A stretch of DNA of 20,886 bases. Origin: Acidobacteriota bacterium. Lineage in GTDB: Bacteria; Acidobacteriota; Terriglobia; Acidiferrales; UBA7541. How positions within the stretch are numbered: the stretch's first letter is position 1; the number at the start of each line of letters is the position of its first letter. The position numbers and the translations under genes are program-made. Below are positions 8,060 to 15,072 of the stretch, in pieces. The notes under the pieces were generated by a model. It had not been told where the DNA came from. It ran no database searches and saw nothing but the letters and a program-made list of their open reading frames with translations. Location: assembly GCA_003224515.1 (NCBI GenBank), contig QHZC01000036.1, positions 1 through 20,886 on the forward strand, read 5' to 3'.

Positions 8060-8683
8060 TCATTCCTGGTGATGATCTTGTGATTCCGGTTTCCGTCGAG
8101 GTGTTGCTCCATTCAAAAAATCATTTTCCTGCTGTTCTTCCGCCCGCTCGTCCGGGCCTTTGGGATTATAGCGCTCCATTACGATGCGTTCCGCGGCGGT
8201 TAGATGTGGAACGTGGCGGATGAAGTGAACCAACTTCCAACTCTCCAGCATGCCTCCGTGCCCGCCGCTATTGGAAAATGCCGGCATTCCTGTAAAGCGC
8301 ACCCCGTTCTCGATGATCCAGAACAGCTCGCCGTCGGTGAGGTTTTGCGTTTCCGGCAAACGCAGATCCGGTGGCTTGGGGTAGAGGCCACCGCCAATCA
8401 TGGTCTGCCCGCCGCCGTCGTTGCCGTGGCAGATGGCGCAATGATCCGCGAAATGCAGACGCGCATCGCGCAAGTCCTCCGGCGAGACGAGCAGAGGATT
8501 CTGGGCCAGCCGCGCATTCGAAGGGATCGCGAGATGACGCGCGTTGCGAGCGACCATGATTTCGAATTTAGTGGGCGTGGCGCGAGAACTGAGGCCATCA
8601 TGCAAGAAAGAGGAGACCATACCGACAGCGAAGCCTAAAAGCGCTACAGCGACAATGATGATCAGTAGAGTTCTGTGTTTCAT
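8060..8683 (-). CDS. membrane-anchored c-type cytochrome
   Basis: A 207-residue protein with one N-terminal membrane segment (TLLIIIVAVALLGFAVGMVSSFL), a haem c attachment motif C-A-I-C-H at residues 82-86, and the axial Met in TGMPAF at about residue 133. This is a single-haem class I cytochrome domain facing the periplasm. The segment LYPKPPDLRLPETQNLTDGELFWIIENG is typical of small cytochromes found near metal-handling or oxidase systems. The last 40 residues form a charged, disordered tail ending in HHQE. It probably transfers electrons, with an unknown partner. It is divergent from cofH, separated by 281 bases in which I found no other gene. Confidence 0.88.
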   Translation of the reverse strand: MKHRTLLIIIVAVALLGFAVGMVSSFLHDGLSSRATPTKFEIMVARNARHLAIPSNARLAQNPLLVSPEDLRDARLHFADHCAICHGNDGGGQTMIGGGLYPKPPDLRLPETQNLTDGELFWIIENGVRFTGMPAFSNSGGHGGMLESWKLVHFIRHVPHLTAAERIVMERYNPKGPDERAEEQQENDFLNGATPRRKPESQDHHQE

Positions 8684-8964
8684 GGCTCTGTGAGTATGTT
8701 AATGGATGAGGGCCGGAGCAGCCAGCGGCGCGTCATTCGGTGCCGATGAAGGCGGCCCTGCATGGCTTCGTCCGACGCGCCCGACCCTGGGCGGGAAGAG
8801 AATGGCGGGAAGGCGTCTATTTTCCTATTATGGTAAGCGAGCACCCACTGTTGAAATCGCAGAGGCGTGCGAATGTCGGGCATTTTCACAAGAGCTGCTG
8901 GGGAAACGGAAGGGTCGGCGGATGTAGCTCCGCGAGTGGTTTCCTCTGGTAGGATACACAGGAA

Positions 8965-10203
8965 ATGGCGACGACCACGATGAACGGAAGTGATTTGACG
9001 GCGCTCGAAGCCTGTCCGCCGGAAGTTCGCGAGATTTTCCACGCCGCCAGGTCCGGCGCAGAGCTGACGTTCGAACAGGGGTTGCTCCTGGCGACTGCAG
9101 AAGGTTCGGCACTGGATGCGCTGGTGGCCGTTGCGGACCAGTTGCGGCGAGAGGCCGCCGGAGGCGTGATCACTTACGTCGTGAATCGAAACATCAACTT
9201 CACGAATGTGTGCTTTGTAGGTTGCAGATTTTGCGGCTTCGGACGAGGGCCCGGAGCAGCCGACGCGTATACTCTCTCTTTCGAGGAAGTGGTTCGCCGC
9301 GCGTGCGAGGCCTGGGATCGCGGCGCTACTGAAGTCTGCGTTCAGGGCGGGTTGCCGCGCGACCTTGACGGATTTTTCTACCGGGATCTGCTGCGAGCAA
9401 TCAAGTATGCGATTCCAGGGATGCACGTGCACGCGTTCTCACCCATGGAAATTGACTACGGTGTGTTGAAAACAGGAATGGCATTGCGCGACTACCTGCA
9501 AATGATGAAGGACGAGGGACTGGGAAGCATTCCCGGCACGGCGGCGGAGATTCTGGATGATCGCGTGCGGAAGGAACTGAGCCCGAACAAACTGCCGGCC
9601 AGGCGGTGGGTAGAGATCATCACCGCCGCGCACGAGCTGGGCATCCCCACGACATCAACCATGATGTACGGGCACGTGGAAGATCCGGCGGATTGGGTGC
9701 GGCACATACTATTGTTGCGCACAATCCAAAAACGCACTGGTGGATTTACGGAGTTCGTGCCGCTGGGATTCATCCATGAGAACACGCGCCTCTATCATCA
9801 TGGTGGGGCGCGGCCCGGAGCAAAACGCGAGGAGCACCTGCGCGTGCACGCGCTGGCGCGAGTGCTGCTGCACCGAGCCATCCAGAATTTGCAGGTATCC
9901 TGGGTGAAATTGGGATTCGAAATGTCGCTCGCGTGTTTGCAGGCGGGCGCAAACGATTTCAGCGGCACGCTCATGGAAGAGAGTATTTCCAAGGCCGCCG
10001 GCGCAACTTTCGGCGAGTATGTGTCGCCGGAGGAATTTCGCGCCAGGATTCGATCGATTGGGCGAGTCCCAGCAGAACGCACGACGACCTACAAAATTCG
10101 GCGCATCTTTGATGATCCCGAGCAGGACCTGCAGACAGCGGCGGCACAACTCCCGATGGTTCGTGCGGAGAAGCACGTGACATACAGCGAAGGCGCCTAC
10201 TGA
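8965..10203 (+). CDS. cofH: FO synthase subunit CofH (radical SAM)
   Basis: This 412-residue enzyme has the radical-SAM cluster motif CxxxCxxC at Cys83, Cys87 and Cys90, inside YVVNRNINFTNVCFVGCRFCGF. Family stretches such as STMMYGHVEDPADW, RTGGFTEFVPLGF and SGTLMEESISKAAGA place it with CofH rather than the related MqnC/MqnE. CofH joins 5-amino-6-ribitylaminouracil with a tyrosine-derived fragment; CofG then closes the ring to give FO, the chromophore of coenzyme F420. No cofG is in the window. The ATG at 8965 has AGGA-like sequence upstream; an ATG 15 bases later is an alternative start. It is the first gene of a four-gene plus-strand unit. Confidence 0.93.
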   Translation: MATTTMNGSDLTALEACPPEVREIFHAARSGAELTFEQGLLLATAEGSALDALVAVADQLRREAAGGVITYVVNRNINFTNVCFVGCRFCGFGRGPGAADAYTLSFEEVVRRACEAWDRGATEVCVQGGLPRDLDGFFYRDLLRAIKYAIPGMHVHAFSPMEIDYGVLKTGMALRDYLQMMKDEGLGSIPGTAAEILDDRVRKELSPNKLPARRWVEIITAAHELGIPTTSTMMYGHVEDPADWVRHILLLRTIQKRTGGFTEFVPLGFIHENTRLYHHGGARPGAKREEHLRVHALARVLLHRAIQNLQVSWVKLGFEMSLACLQAGANDFSGTLMEESISKAAGATFGEYVSPEEFRARIRSIGRVPAERTTTYKIRRIFDDPEQDLQTAAAQLPMVRAEKHVTYSEGAY

Positions 10204-10212
10204 GCGATTCCC

Positions 10213-10899
10213 ATGCGCGCACTCCTCTTACCGGTTAAGGACCTGAACAATGCGAAGAAGAGGTTGATAGGCGTCCTGACACCAGAGGAGAGGTTTGCGC
10301 TGGCCAGGGCCATGCTTGCGGACACCATTCGCGCAGTACGAGGCGTGCGCTGCGCGGAAAAGATTTTTGTCGTCACGAATTACGCGCCCGTCCTGTGTTT
10401 GGCTGAGGAAAATCGATGGGAGATTCTGCGGGAAAAACAGCAAATTTGCGAGAGTCATTCCGTGGATGCCGCTTCGAGGGTCTGCGAACGAAGGGGCGTC
10501 AGCGGGCTGCTGCGCTTGCCGCTCGATCTCCCATTGATCCAATCGAGCGACATCGATGAACTCTTGACCGTGAAATGTCAGGCCCCGGCTTTAGTCATCG
10601 TGCCGTCGCGCCATGGGACCGGCACGAACGCCATCCTGCGGACCCCCCCCACGTTGTTTCCCTCACATTTTGGGACCGCAAGTTTTGCCAAGCATCTTGC
10701 CGAGGCCGAAAAAGCCCATGCCCAGGTGATGACGCGCCGCAATGCCCGGCTGGAGATGGATGTGGACGACGAAGGGGATTTGCGGGCCCTGCTGGAGCAC
10801 GATTTGAACGGAACGGAAACAGGACGTTGGCTGCACGCCAGCGGCATAGCGGCGAAGTTCCTGCCAAACCTGCGAGCGGGAGCGATGAGCGCGCGATGA
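10213..10899 (+). CDS. cofC: 2-phospho-L-lactate guanylyltransferase (CofC)
   Basis: This 228-residue protein matches the CofC family of small nucleotidyltransferases. It starts with LLLPVKDLNNAKKRL, has RLPLDLPLIQSSDIDEL and carries the hallmark PSRHGTGTNAILRTPP ... FPSHFGTASFAKH. The enzyme activates 2-phospholactate (or phosphoenolpyruvate or 3-phosphoglycerate, depending on lineage) with GTP for the side chain of coenzyme F420; which substrate is used here cannot be told. It starts 9 bases after cofH. Its TGA overlaps the ATG of the CoA-transferase gene (ATGA), so translation is probably coupled. A run of eight C at about 10642 lies within the gene without breaking the frame. Confidence 0.92.
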   Translation: MRALLLPVKDLNNAKKRLIGVLTPEERFALARAMLADTIRAVRGVRCAEKIFVVTNYAPVLCLAEENRWEILREKQQICESHSVDAASRVCERRGVSGLLRLPLDLPLIQSSDIDELLTVKCQAPALVIVPSRHGTGTNAILRTPPTLFPSHFGTASFAKHLAEAEKAHAQVMTRRNARLEMDVDDEGDLRALLEHDLNGTETGRWLHASGIAAKFLPNLRAGAMSAR

Positions 10900-11573
10900 A
10901 GAAAAAACTTTATGCGAGCCTCGACGAGGCCGTGGCGGATATTCCCGATGGCGCAGAAATCATGTTCGGGGGATTCGGAGGCGCGGGCTTTCCGAATAAC
11001 TTGATTCACGCGCTGGCGCGGAAAGGCACCAAGAACATCACCGCGATCAGCAACAATTGCGGGACGCGCGAAGGCGAGCTTGGGCTGATGTTCAAGAACA
11101 ATCAGATCAAGCATGTGATTGCCTCTTTTCCCGGACCGCACGCCAATTATTTTCAGGACCGCTTCGCGGCGAGGGAAGTGACTTTGGAACTCGTACCGCA
11201 GGGAATCCTGTGCGAGCGGATGCGTGCCGCTGGTGCTGGTCTGCAAGGTTTCTACACCACCGTAGGCGTGGGCACCGAAGTTGCCGAAGGAAAAGAAGAG
11301 CGCTTCCTTGAAGGCAAGCGCTGCATTCTGGAATTGCCGATTCATGCGGACTATGCCTTGATCAAGGCGCACCAGGCCGATGATTTGGGAAATCTGATCT
11401 ATCGGCTGGCGGCAAGAAATTTCAATCCCATAATGGCCATGGCCGCGAAAACGACCATCGCAGAAGTGGAAGAAATCGTGCCCGTGGCGTCCATCGATCC
11501 GGAACACGTGATGACCCCGGCGATCTTCGTTCATCGCATCGTGCAAGCGAAAGGACTTCGTTATGCCGGGTGA
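10896..11573 (+). CDS. scoA: 3-oxoacid CoA-transferase, subunit A
   Basis: This 225-residue protein has the CoA-transferase family I alpha-subunit pattern: an N-terminal MFGGFGGAGFPNNLI, ITAISNNCGTREGELGL, GPHANYFQDRF, and FYTTVGVGTEVAEGKEERFLEGKRC. It forms a complex with subunit B and moves CoA between succinyl-CoA (or another donor) and a 3-oxoacid; the true substrates are not visible. The ATG at 10896 is chosen because it makes an ATGA overlap with the cofC stop and begins the homology; the open frame upstream is a shadow of cofC. Its end overlaps the next gene by 11 bases. Confidence 0.93.
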   Translation: MKKKLYASLDEAVADIPDGAEIMFGGFGGAGFPNNLIHALARKGTKNITAISNNCGTREGELGLMFKNNQIKHVIASFPGPHANYFQDRFAAREVTLELVPQGILCERMRAAGAGLQGFYTTVGVGTEVAEGKEERFLEGKRCILELPIHADYALIKAHQADDLGNLIYRLAARNFNPIMAMAAKTTIAEVEEIVPVASIDPEHVMTPAIFVHRIVQAKGLRYAG

Positions 11574-12621
11574 GGCCATTCCGGAAAGAGTTATTCCGGC
11601 TAAGCCGCGATTGACGAGGGAACAAATCGCGCAGCGCGCCGCGCTCGAGTTACCGGATGGCGCGTATGTGAATCTAGGCTGGGGAATTCCCAATCTCATC
11701 GCGGACCATTTGCCGAAACAGATCACCGTTTATTTCCACAGCGAAAATGGAATTCTGGGAATGGGACGCCGCGCAAAACCCGGCGAAGAAGATTTCGATC
11801 AGGTGGACGCGATGAAGGTGCCCGTGACGCTGATTCCGGGAGCTTCTTTCTTTCACCAAGCGGACGCGCATCTGATGTCGCGTGGCGGGCATCTGGACGT
11901 CGCCGTGCTCGGCGGGTTCCAGGTGTCGGAGAAGGGCGATCTTTCGAACTGGAAGATCCCCGGCGCGAAAGGCTCCGGCGGCATCGGAGGAGCGATGGAT
12001 ATCGCGGCAGGCGCCAAGACGCTGCTCGTGTGCATGGAGCACACCACGAAGGGCGGAGCGCCAAAAATCGTGAAGAAGTGCACCTATCCTCTGACTGGTT
12101 TGGCATGCGTGGATACCATCGTTACGGATCTGGCGGTGATCGATGGGAAGCCGGAAGGATTGCTTTTGCGCGAAGTCGCGCGCGGTTGGACGGCGGAGGA
12201 AGTGCAGGCATTGACCGGCGCACCATTGATCGTGATTCCAGAAAAATACGCGGATTTGTTGGACAAGCGAGCGTTCGGAAATTTAGGCACGCTGATGAAG
12301 GACGGAAGCCCGCAAGTGACACCCGTGTGGGTGGATTACGACGGAAAATTCGTGCGCATCAATTCAGCGAAGGGCCGCGTGAAAGACAAGAACATCCGGC
12401 GCGATCCTCGCGTTTCGATTGCGATCCAGGACCCTGAGAATCCTTACCGCTATCTGGAGATCCGCGGCAAGGTCGTTGAAATCACGGAAAACGGCGCCGA
12501 CGATCATATCAACACACTCTCAAAGAAATATCTGGGAAATCCAGTTTACCCTTTTCGAAAACCAGGCGAAGTGCGCGTGACATACAAAATCGAGCCGGAA
12601 AAAGTCAGCTCGATGGGGTAA
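11563..12621 (+). CDS. scoB: CoA-transferase subunit B fused to an F420-dependent PPOX/FDOR domain
   Basis: One uninterrupted 352-residue frame encodes two complete domains. Residues 1 to about 224 are the beta subunit of a 3-oxoacid CoA-transferase: LGWGIPNLIADHL, the catalytic glutamate Glu61 in HSENGILGMG, GGHLDVAVLGGFQV, and the usual end GWTAEEVQALTGAPLIV. Residues 225-352 are a full-length PPOX-class split-barrel protein of the F420-dependent (FDOR-B, Rv1155-like) type: IPEKYADLLDKRAFGNLGTL, DGSPQVTPVWVDYDG, KGRVKDKNIRRDPRV, and the normal end KIEPEKVSSMG. The transferase part would act with ScoA; the second part should bind coenzyme F420. AAGGA stands before the ATG. A GTG at 12232 could be an internal start for the second domain, but no ribosome binding site is seen there. 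Cofactor choice between F420 and flavin is inferred. Confidence 0.9.
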   Translation: MPGEAIPERVIPAKPRLTREQIAQRAALELPDGAYVNLGWGIPNLIADHLPKQITVYFHSENGILGMGRRAKPGEEDFDQVDAMKVPVTLIPGASFFHQADAHLMSRGGHLDVAVLGGFQVSEKGDLSNWKIPGAKGSGGIGGAMDIAAGAKTLLVCMEHTTKGGAPKIVKKCTYPLTGLACVDTIVTDLAVIDGKPEGLLLREVARGWTAEEVQALTGAPLIVIPEKYADLLDKRAFGNLGTLMKDGSPQVTPVWVDYDGKFVRINSAKGRVKDKNIRRDPRVSIAIQDPENPYRYLEIRGKVVEITENGADDHINTLSKKYLGNPVYPFRKPGEVRVTYKIEPEKVSSMG

Positions 12622-12692
12622 GTCTCCTGGCAAGAATCTCAATCTACTTGGCTGCGATCGATCCATAACTACTGGCCACCCGTGCGTCCTGA

Positions 12693-13352
12693 CTACAGTC
12701 TTGCGGCGACGCGTGCGACCTTTCGTCCATCCGGCGTGTGAACAATCAGCACGAGTCGGTCTGTCAGCGGCACGCCTGTACTGGGAACGGTGTACTCTAG
12801 AAACCACCGGTAGCGTTTTGGCAATTCCTCCTTGCTCCCCGTGTTGTAGGGCTCGAGGGGTTCGGCCATCGCAGATACTTGTTTGAGACTCTCGATGTGC
12901 CGCAATTCGATGCCGCGCTTCCAGTAAAACGAGAAGCGAAGCGTCTTCATCATCTCTTGCGTGAGATACTTGCGTGGGCCGGACTGCTGCAACTGGCTGG
13001 AGCAGGGAATATCGAGAATGACGAACGAAACGTGGAGTTCCTTGGGAAACTCGGTCAGAATTTCCTGCCCGCGCCGGTATTGTGTCCCGTACTCGTCATC
13101 GATGCGTTTGAATTCGTCGAAAAAATTGGGAGCGGTGACGCGGCCCGCCAGTCGAAAGCACGTCAAATCGGACAGGCTTCCGTCCGTTTCAAAGAGAATG
13201 CCGCCGTCAAAATTCAGGATTTCTTTCCGAACGGACTTTTCTTTCTTTTTCGGTTTTCGTTGCTCTTGACTCGGACGCGAAGCAGGAACAAGCAACAGCA
13301 GTACGGCAACGACGGAAGAAAAAAGTCTTGGAAAGAAGCGGCCCATTCCCAT
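12693..13352 (-). CDS. secreted protein of unknown function
   Basis: A 219-residue protein with an N-terminal signal peptide or anchor (PRLFSSVVAVLLLLVPASRPS) and then a basic patch (QRKPKKKEKSVRKE). The remaining domain of about 170 residues looks folded, with mixed strands and helices (FDGGILFETDG, LHVSFVILDIPCSSQ, RYRWFLEYTVPSTGVPLTDRLVLIVHTPDGRKVARV). I do not recognise the family. It starts 12 bases after the end of the MBL-fold hydrolase on the same strand and is probably cotranscribed with it. Either of the first two Met codons (residue 1 or 3) could be the start. The long plus-strand frame covering this gene and the next is a shadow. Confidence 0.72.
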   Translation of the reverse strand: MGMGRFFPRLFSSVVAVLLLLVPASRPSQEQRKPKKKEKSVRKEILNFDGGILFETDGSLSDLTCFRLAGRVTAPNFFDEFKRIDDEYGTQYRRGQEILTEFPKELHVSFVILDIPCSSQLQQSGPRKYLTQEMMKTLRFSFYWKRGIELRHIESLKQVSAMAEPLEPYNTGSKEELPKRYRWFLEYTVPSTGVPLTDRLVLIVHTPDGRKVARVAARL

Positions 13353-13364
13353 CTTTCTTTGAAT

Positions 13365-14315
13365 TTAGCGTACTCCCGCCGCATCGGAGTTCAGCAGAAA
13401 AGAGATGCCGTCAATCGTGTACAGAGATTTCTCGCCATCTTTTTTTTGAGGTGGCACTTTCCCCGCCCGCACGGATTCGATGGCTGCGACCAGCTTGACA
13501 AGAACGTCCGGATGCGCCACCGGAATATTGTGCGCGCCGAGAACAATCTTGAGTTGCGAGGCAAGCGCGGCGAGGCGCTTCACGGAGGCGACGTAGGCGT
13601 CGAGATCGGTTTCCGGACGAAACAGCCAGATGGGGGCGGGATAGTACGTGTCGCCGGTGAAAAGAAGGCCATTCGCGCGATCCAGCAAAGAAATCGCATC
13701 CGGCGTGTGGCCGGGAGTGGAAAGAACTTCCAGCGTACGGCCGCCGAGATTGACCTTGATGCCGTCGTGCATGAAGTGCGAGATTTTCCAGGGTTTTGTC
13801 GCGTACGTTTTTGGATTGAATCCCTTGGGCAATTCGCCGCAAAGCAGGTCGGGAGTGATCTCCGCCTGCGCTTCTTCGCGCGAACCTTTCGCATTCGCCC
13901 GCGTGAACTCAGCGTCCATGCCGTAGACAAAAGTAAACTGCCAGTTGCCGCCAACGTGATCGTTGTGGGTGTGCGAGTTGAGAACGACAACGGGACGCGA
14001 CGTCAACTTGGACGTAACCTTGCGAATCTCGCTGACGCCCATCCCCGTGTCGAAGAGAACGGCTTGCTTGTGGCCGACAATGAGATAGGAAATGACTTCT
14101 TCCGCTTGACGCGGTTCGTAGATGGCAAAAACTCCGGGAGCGACTTTGTAGACCTCGAACCACGTCTCGCTGGCCAACACACGCTCGAGCGACTTGTATT
14201 CCGGCCTCGGAAGCGCGCGGCACCATTCGGGAATGTGTTCTGTCTGCGCCCCCAGCCCAAACGGCGTGACGCAGATCAACGCAGAAGCTGCCAGTGCTCT
14301 GCTAAACCTCACCAT
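13365..14315 (-). CDS. secreted MBL-fold metallo-hydrolase
   Basis: A 316-residue protein with a signal peptide (RALAASALICVTPFGLGAQ) and the metallo-beta-lactamase fold. The metal motif HTHNDH is at residues 115-120, followed by the TPGHTPDAISL histidine, the bridging Asp in LLFTGDTYY, and a late His in LGAHNIP. It binds two metal ions, probably zinc, and hydrolyses an unknown substrate outside the cytoplasm. It resembles broad MBL-fold hydrolases rather than a proven antibiotic-resistance enzyme. GGAGG ends one base before the ATG, so the GTG codon immediately after that ATG is also a possible start. It is the first gene of a two-gene minus-strand unit. Confidence 0.9.
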   Translation of the reverse strand: MVRFSRALAASALICVTPFGLGAQTEHIPEWCRALPRPEYKSLERVLASETWFEVYKVAPGVFAIYEPRQAEEVISYLIVGHKQAVLFDTGMGVSEIRKVTSKLTSRPVVVLNSHTHNDHVGGNWQFTFVYGMDAEFTRANAKGSREEAQAEITPDLLCGELPKGFNPKTYATKPWKISHFMHDGIKVNLGGRTLEVLSTPGHTPDAISLLDRANGLLFTGDTYYPAPIWLFRPETDLDAYVASVKRLAALASQLKIVLGAHNIPVAHPDVLVKLVAAIESVRAGKVPPQKKDGEKSLYTIDGISFLLNSDAAGVR

Positions 14316-14407
14316 GCCTCCAGGTTTTGCTGCGTGATTCGGCTGGGGGCGCTATGTTATCTCCATCGAGCTTCCACAGCAAACTTCAATGCGGCCCGCA
14401 CAAATGC

Positions 14408-14873
14408 CCTAGCCCACATTATTCGTGAAAGCTGACTTCGCGACGAATTGTTTCTCACTGCGATAAGGATACGCGACGAAGGGAGAATTTGTTTGAACAA
14501 GAAGATTGGCTGTTAGCGAGGTTCGTAGTCAGGTTTTGGCGCGAAGAGAGACACCTTGAGCAGAGCGTGACGAGTAAAAATTTCCTGGACAGAACTGCGG
14601 GAGAACTCCGCCAGTTTGAGCGCCCAAGCTCAAGGCCAGACGATGAAAGCGATCGCGATACGGGAAAGCCTGAGGTAAATGCAGCGCGACGCGCCGTACC
14701 GAAGCGACCGCCCGAACTCCGAGTTTCAAGAAGCGCTCGCGAAGAGTGGAGACTTGTGCCCGAGCGCAGTCTGTGCGAGCCAGACGCAACCGCAGTTCCT
14801 GCATCAGTACGTAGGCCGCGGCGGTCATCAGCACGCGGAACTGATTGGCCCAGAAACTGGTGCAGTAGGTAGG
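14408..14873 (-). mobile_element. 3' remnant of an IS1380-type insertion sequence
   Basis: The gap of about 750 bases between the MBL-fold gene and the acetamidase holds the C-terminal part of an IS1380-family transposase plus its downstream flank. The sequence CCTAGCCCACATTATTCGTG near 14408 looks like the type of terminal repeat I associate with this family, from memory only. The 5' two thirds of the element, including its left end, are missing. The inner edge lies at about 14873, where similarity to the transposase stops. The element cannot move by itself. Confidence 0.5.
14529..14873 (-). pseudogene. IS1380-family transposase, C-terminal fragment
   Basis: The minus-strand frame reads CTSFWANQFRVLMTAAAYVL, then MQELRLRLARTDCARAQ and STLRERFLKLGVRAV, then SVRRVALHLPQAFPYRDRFHRLALSLGA. 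This is the conserved last part of IS1380-type DDE transposases. Full-length family members are about 430-460 residues, so only about the last quarter is present. The catalytic acidic residues are upstream and lost. Upstream of about 14873 the sequence belongs to an unrelated membrane protein. Confidence 0.7.
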
Positions 14874-15072
14874 CCCAGCGTCCCCACTGTCCTCCTCCGT
14901 ACAACATCATGAGCGCACCGGCGAAGCTGAGCGGCGCCGCCACGACGACAAACAGGACCGATAGCCAGGAAATCCACACCGTTAAAAAGCCACCGATACT
15001 AAATCCGATGAACCGGACGGCGATCCAGATTTTCCACGCAACCGTTGCTCGGATTTGAGGCGTATCGGTCAG
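14874..15072 (-). pseudogene. truncated membrane-protein gene next to the IS remnant
   Basis: The frame begins TDTPQIRATVAWKIWIAVRF and continues through IGFSIGGFLTVWISWLSVLF and VVVAAPLSFAGALMMLYGGG to GQWGRWAYLL. It encodes at least two hydrophobic segments and is followed directly by transposase sequence. No ATG starts it. A CTG at 15072 overlaps the acetamidase stop (CTGA), where an ATG would be expected for a coupled gene. A GTG at 14979 is the first usual start. I do not recognise the family. It looks like a gene cut by the insertion or a later deletion. Confidence 0.42.

Noticed and set aside
8680..9432. A 250-residue minus-strand frame before cofH
   Set aside because: It is mostly antisense to cofH and has no recognisable domain. 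The non-overlapping part is intergenic.
8965..10203. Menaquinone enzymes MqnC or MqnE instead of CofH
   Set aside because: They share the radical-SAM motif, but the stretches around STMMYGHVEDP, GGFTEFVPL and GTLMEESISKAAGA fit CofH, and cofC follows directly.
13160..13180. A second copy of the palindromic repeat (GGACAGGCTTCCGTCC)
   Set aside because: Only the left arm matches; the right arm is not a reverse complement and the sequence is normal coding sequence of the minus-strand gene.
12879..14435. A 518-residue open frame on the plus strand
   Set aside because: It lies opposite two genes with clear signal peptides and, in one, an HTHNDH metal motif. Its own translation is rich in Arg/Gln/Asp and matches no family I know, so it is a shadow of high-GC coding sequence.
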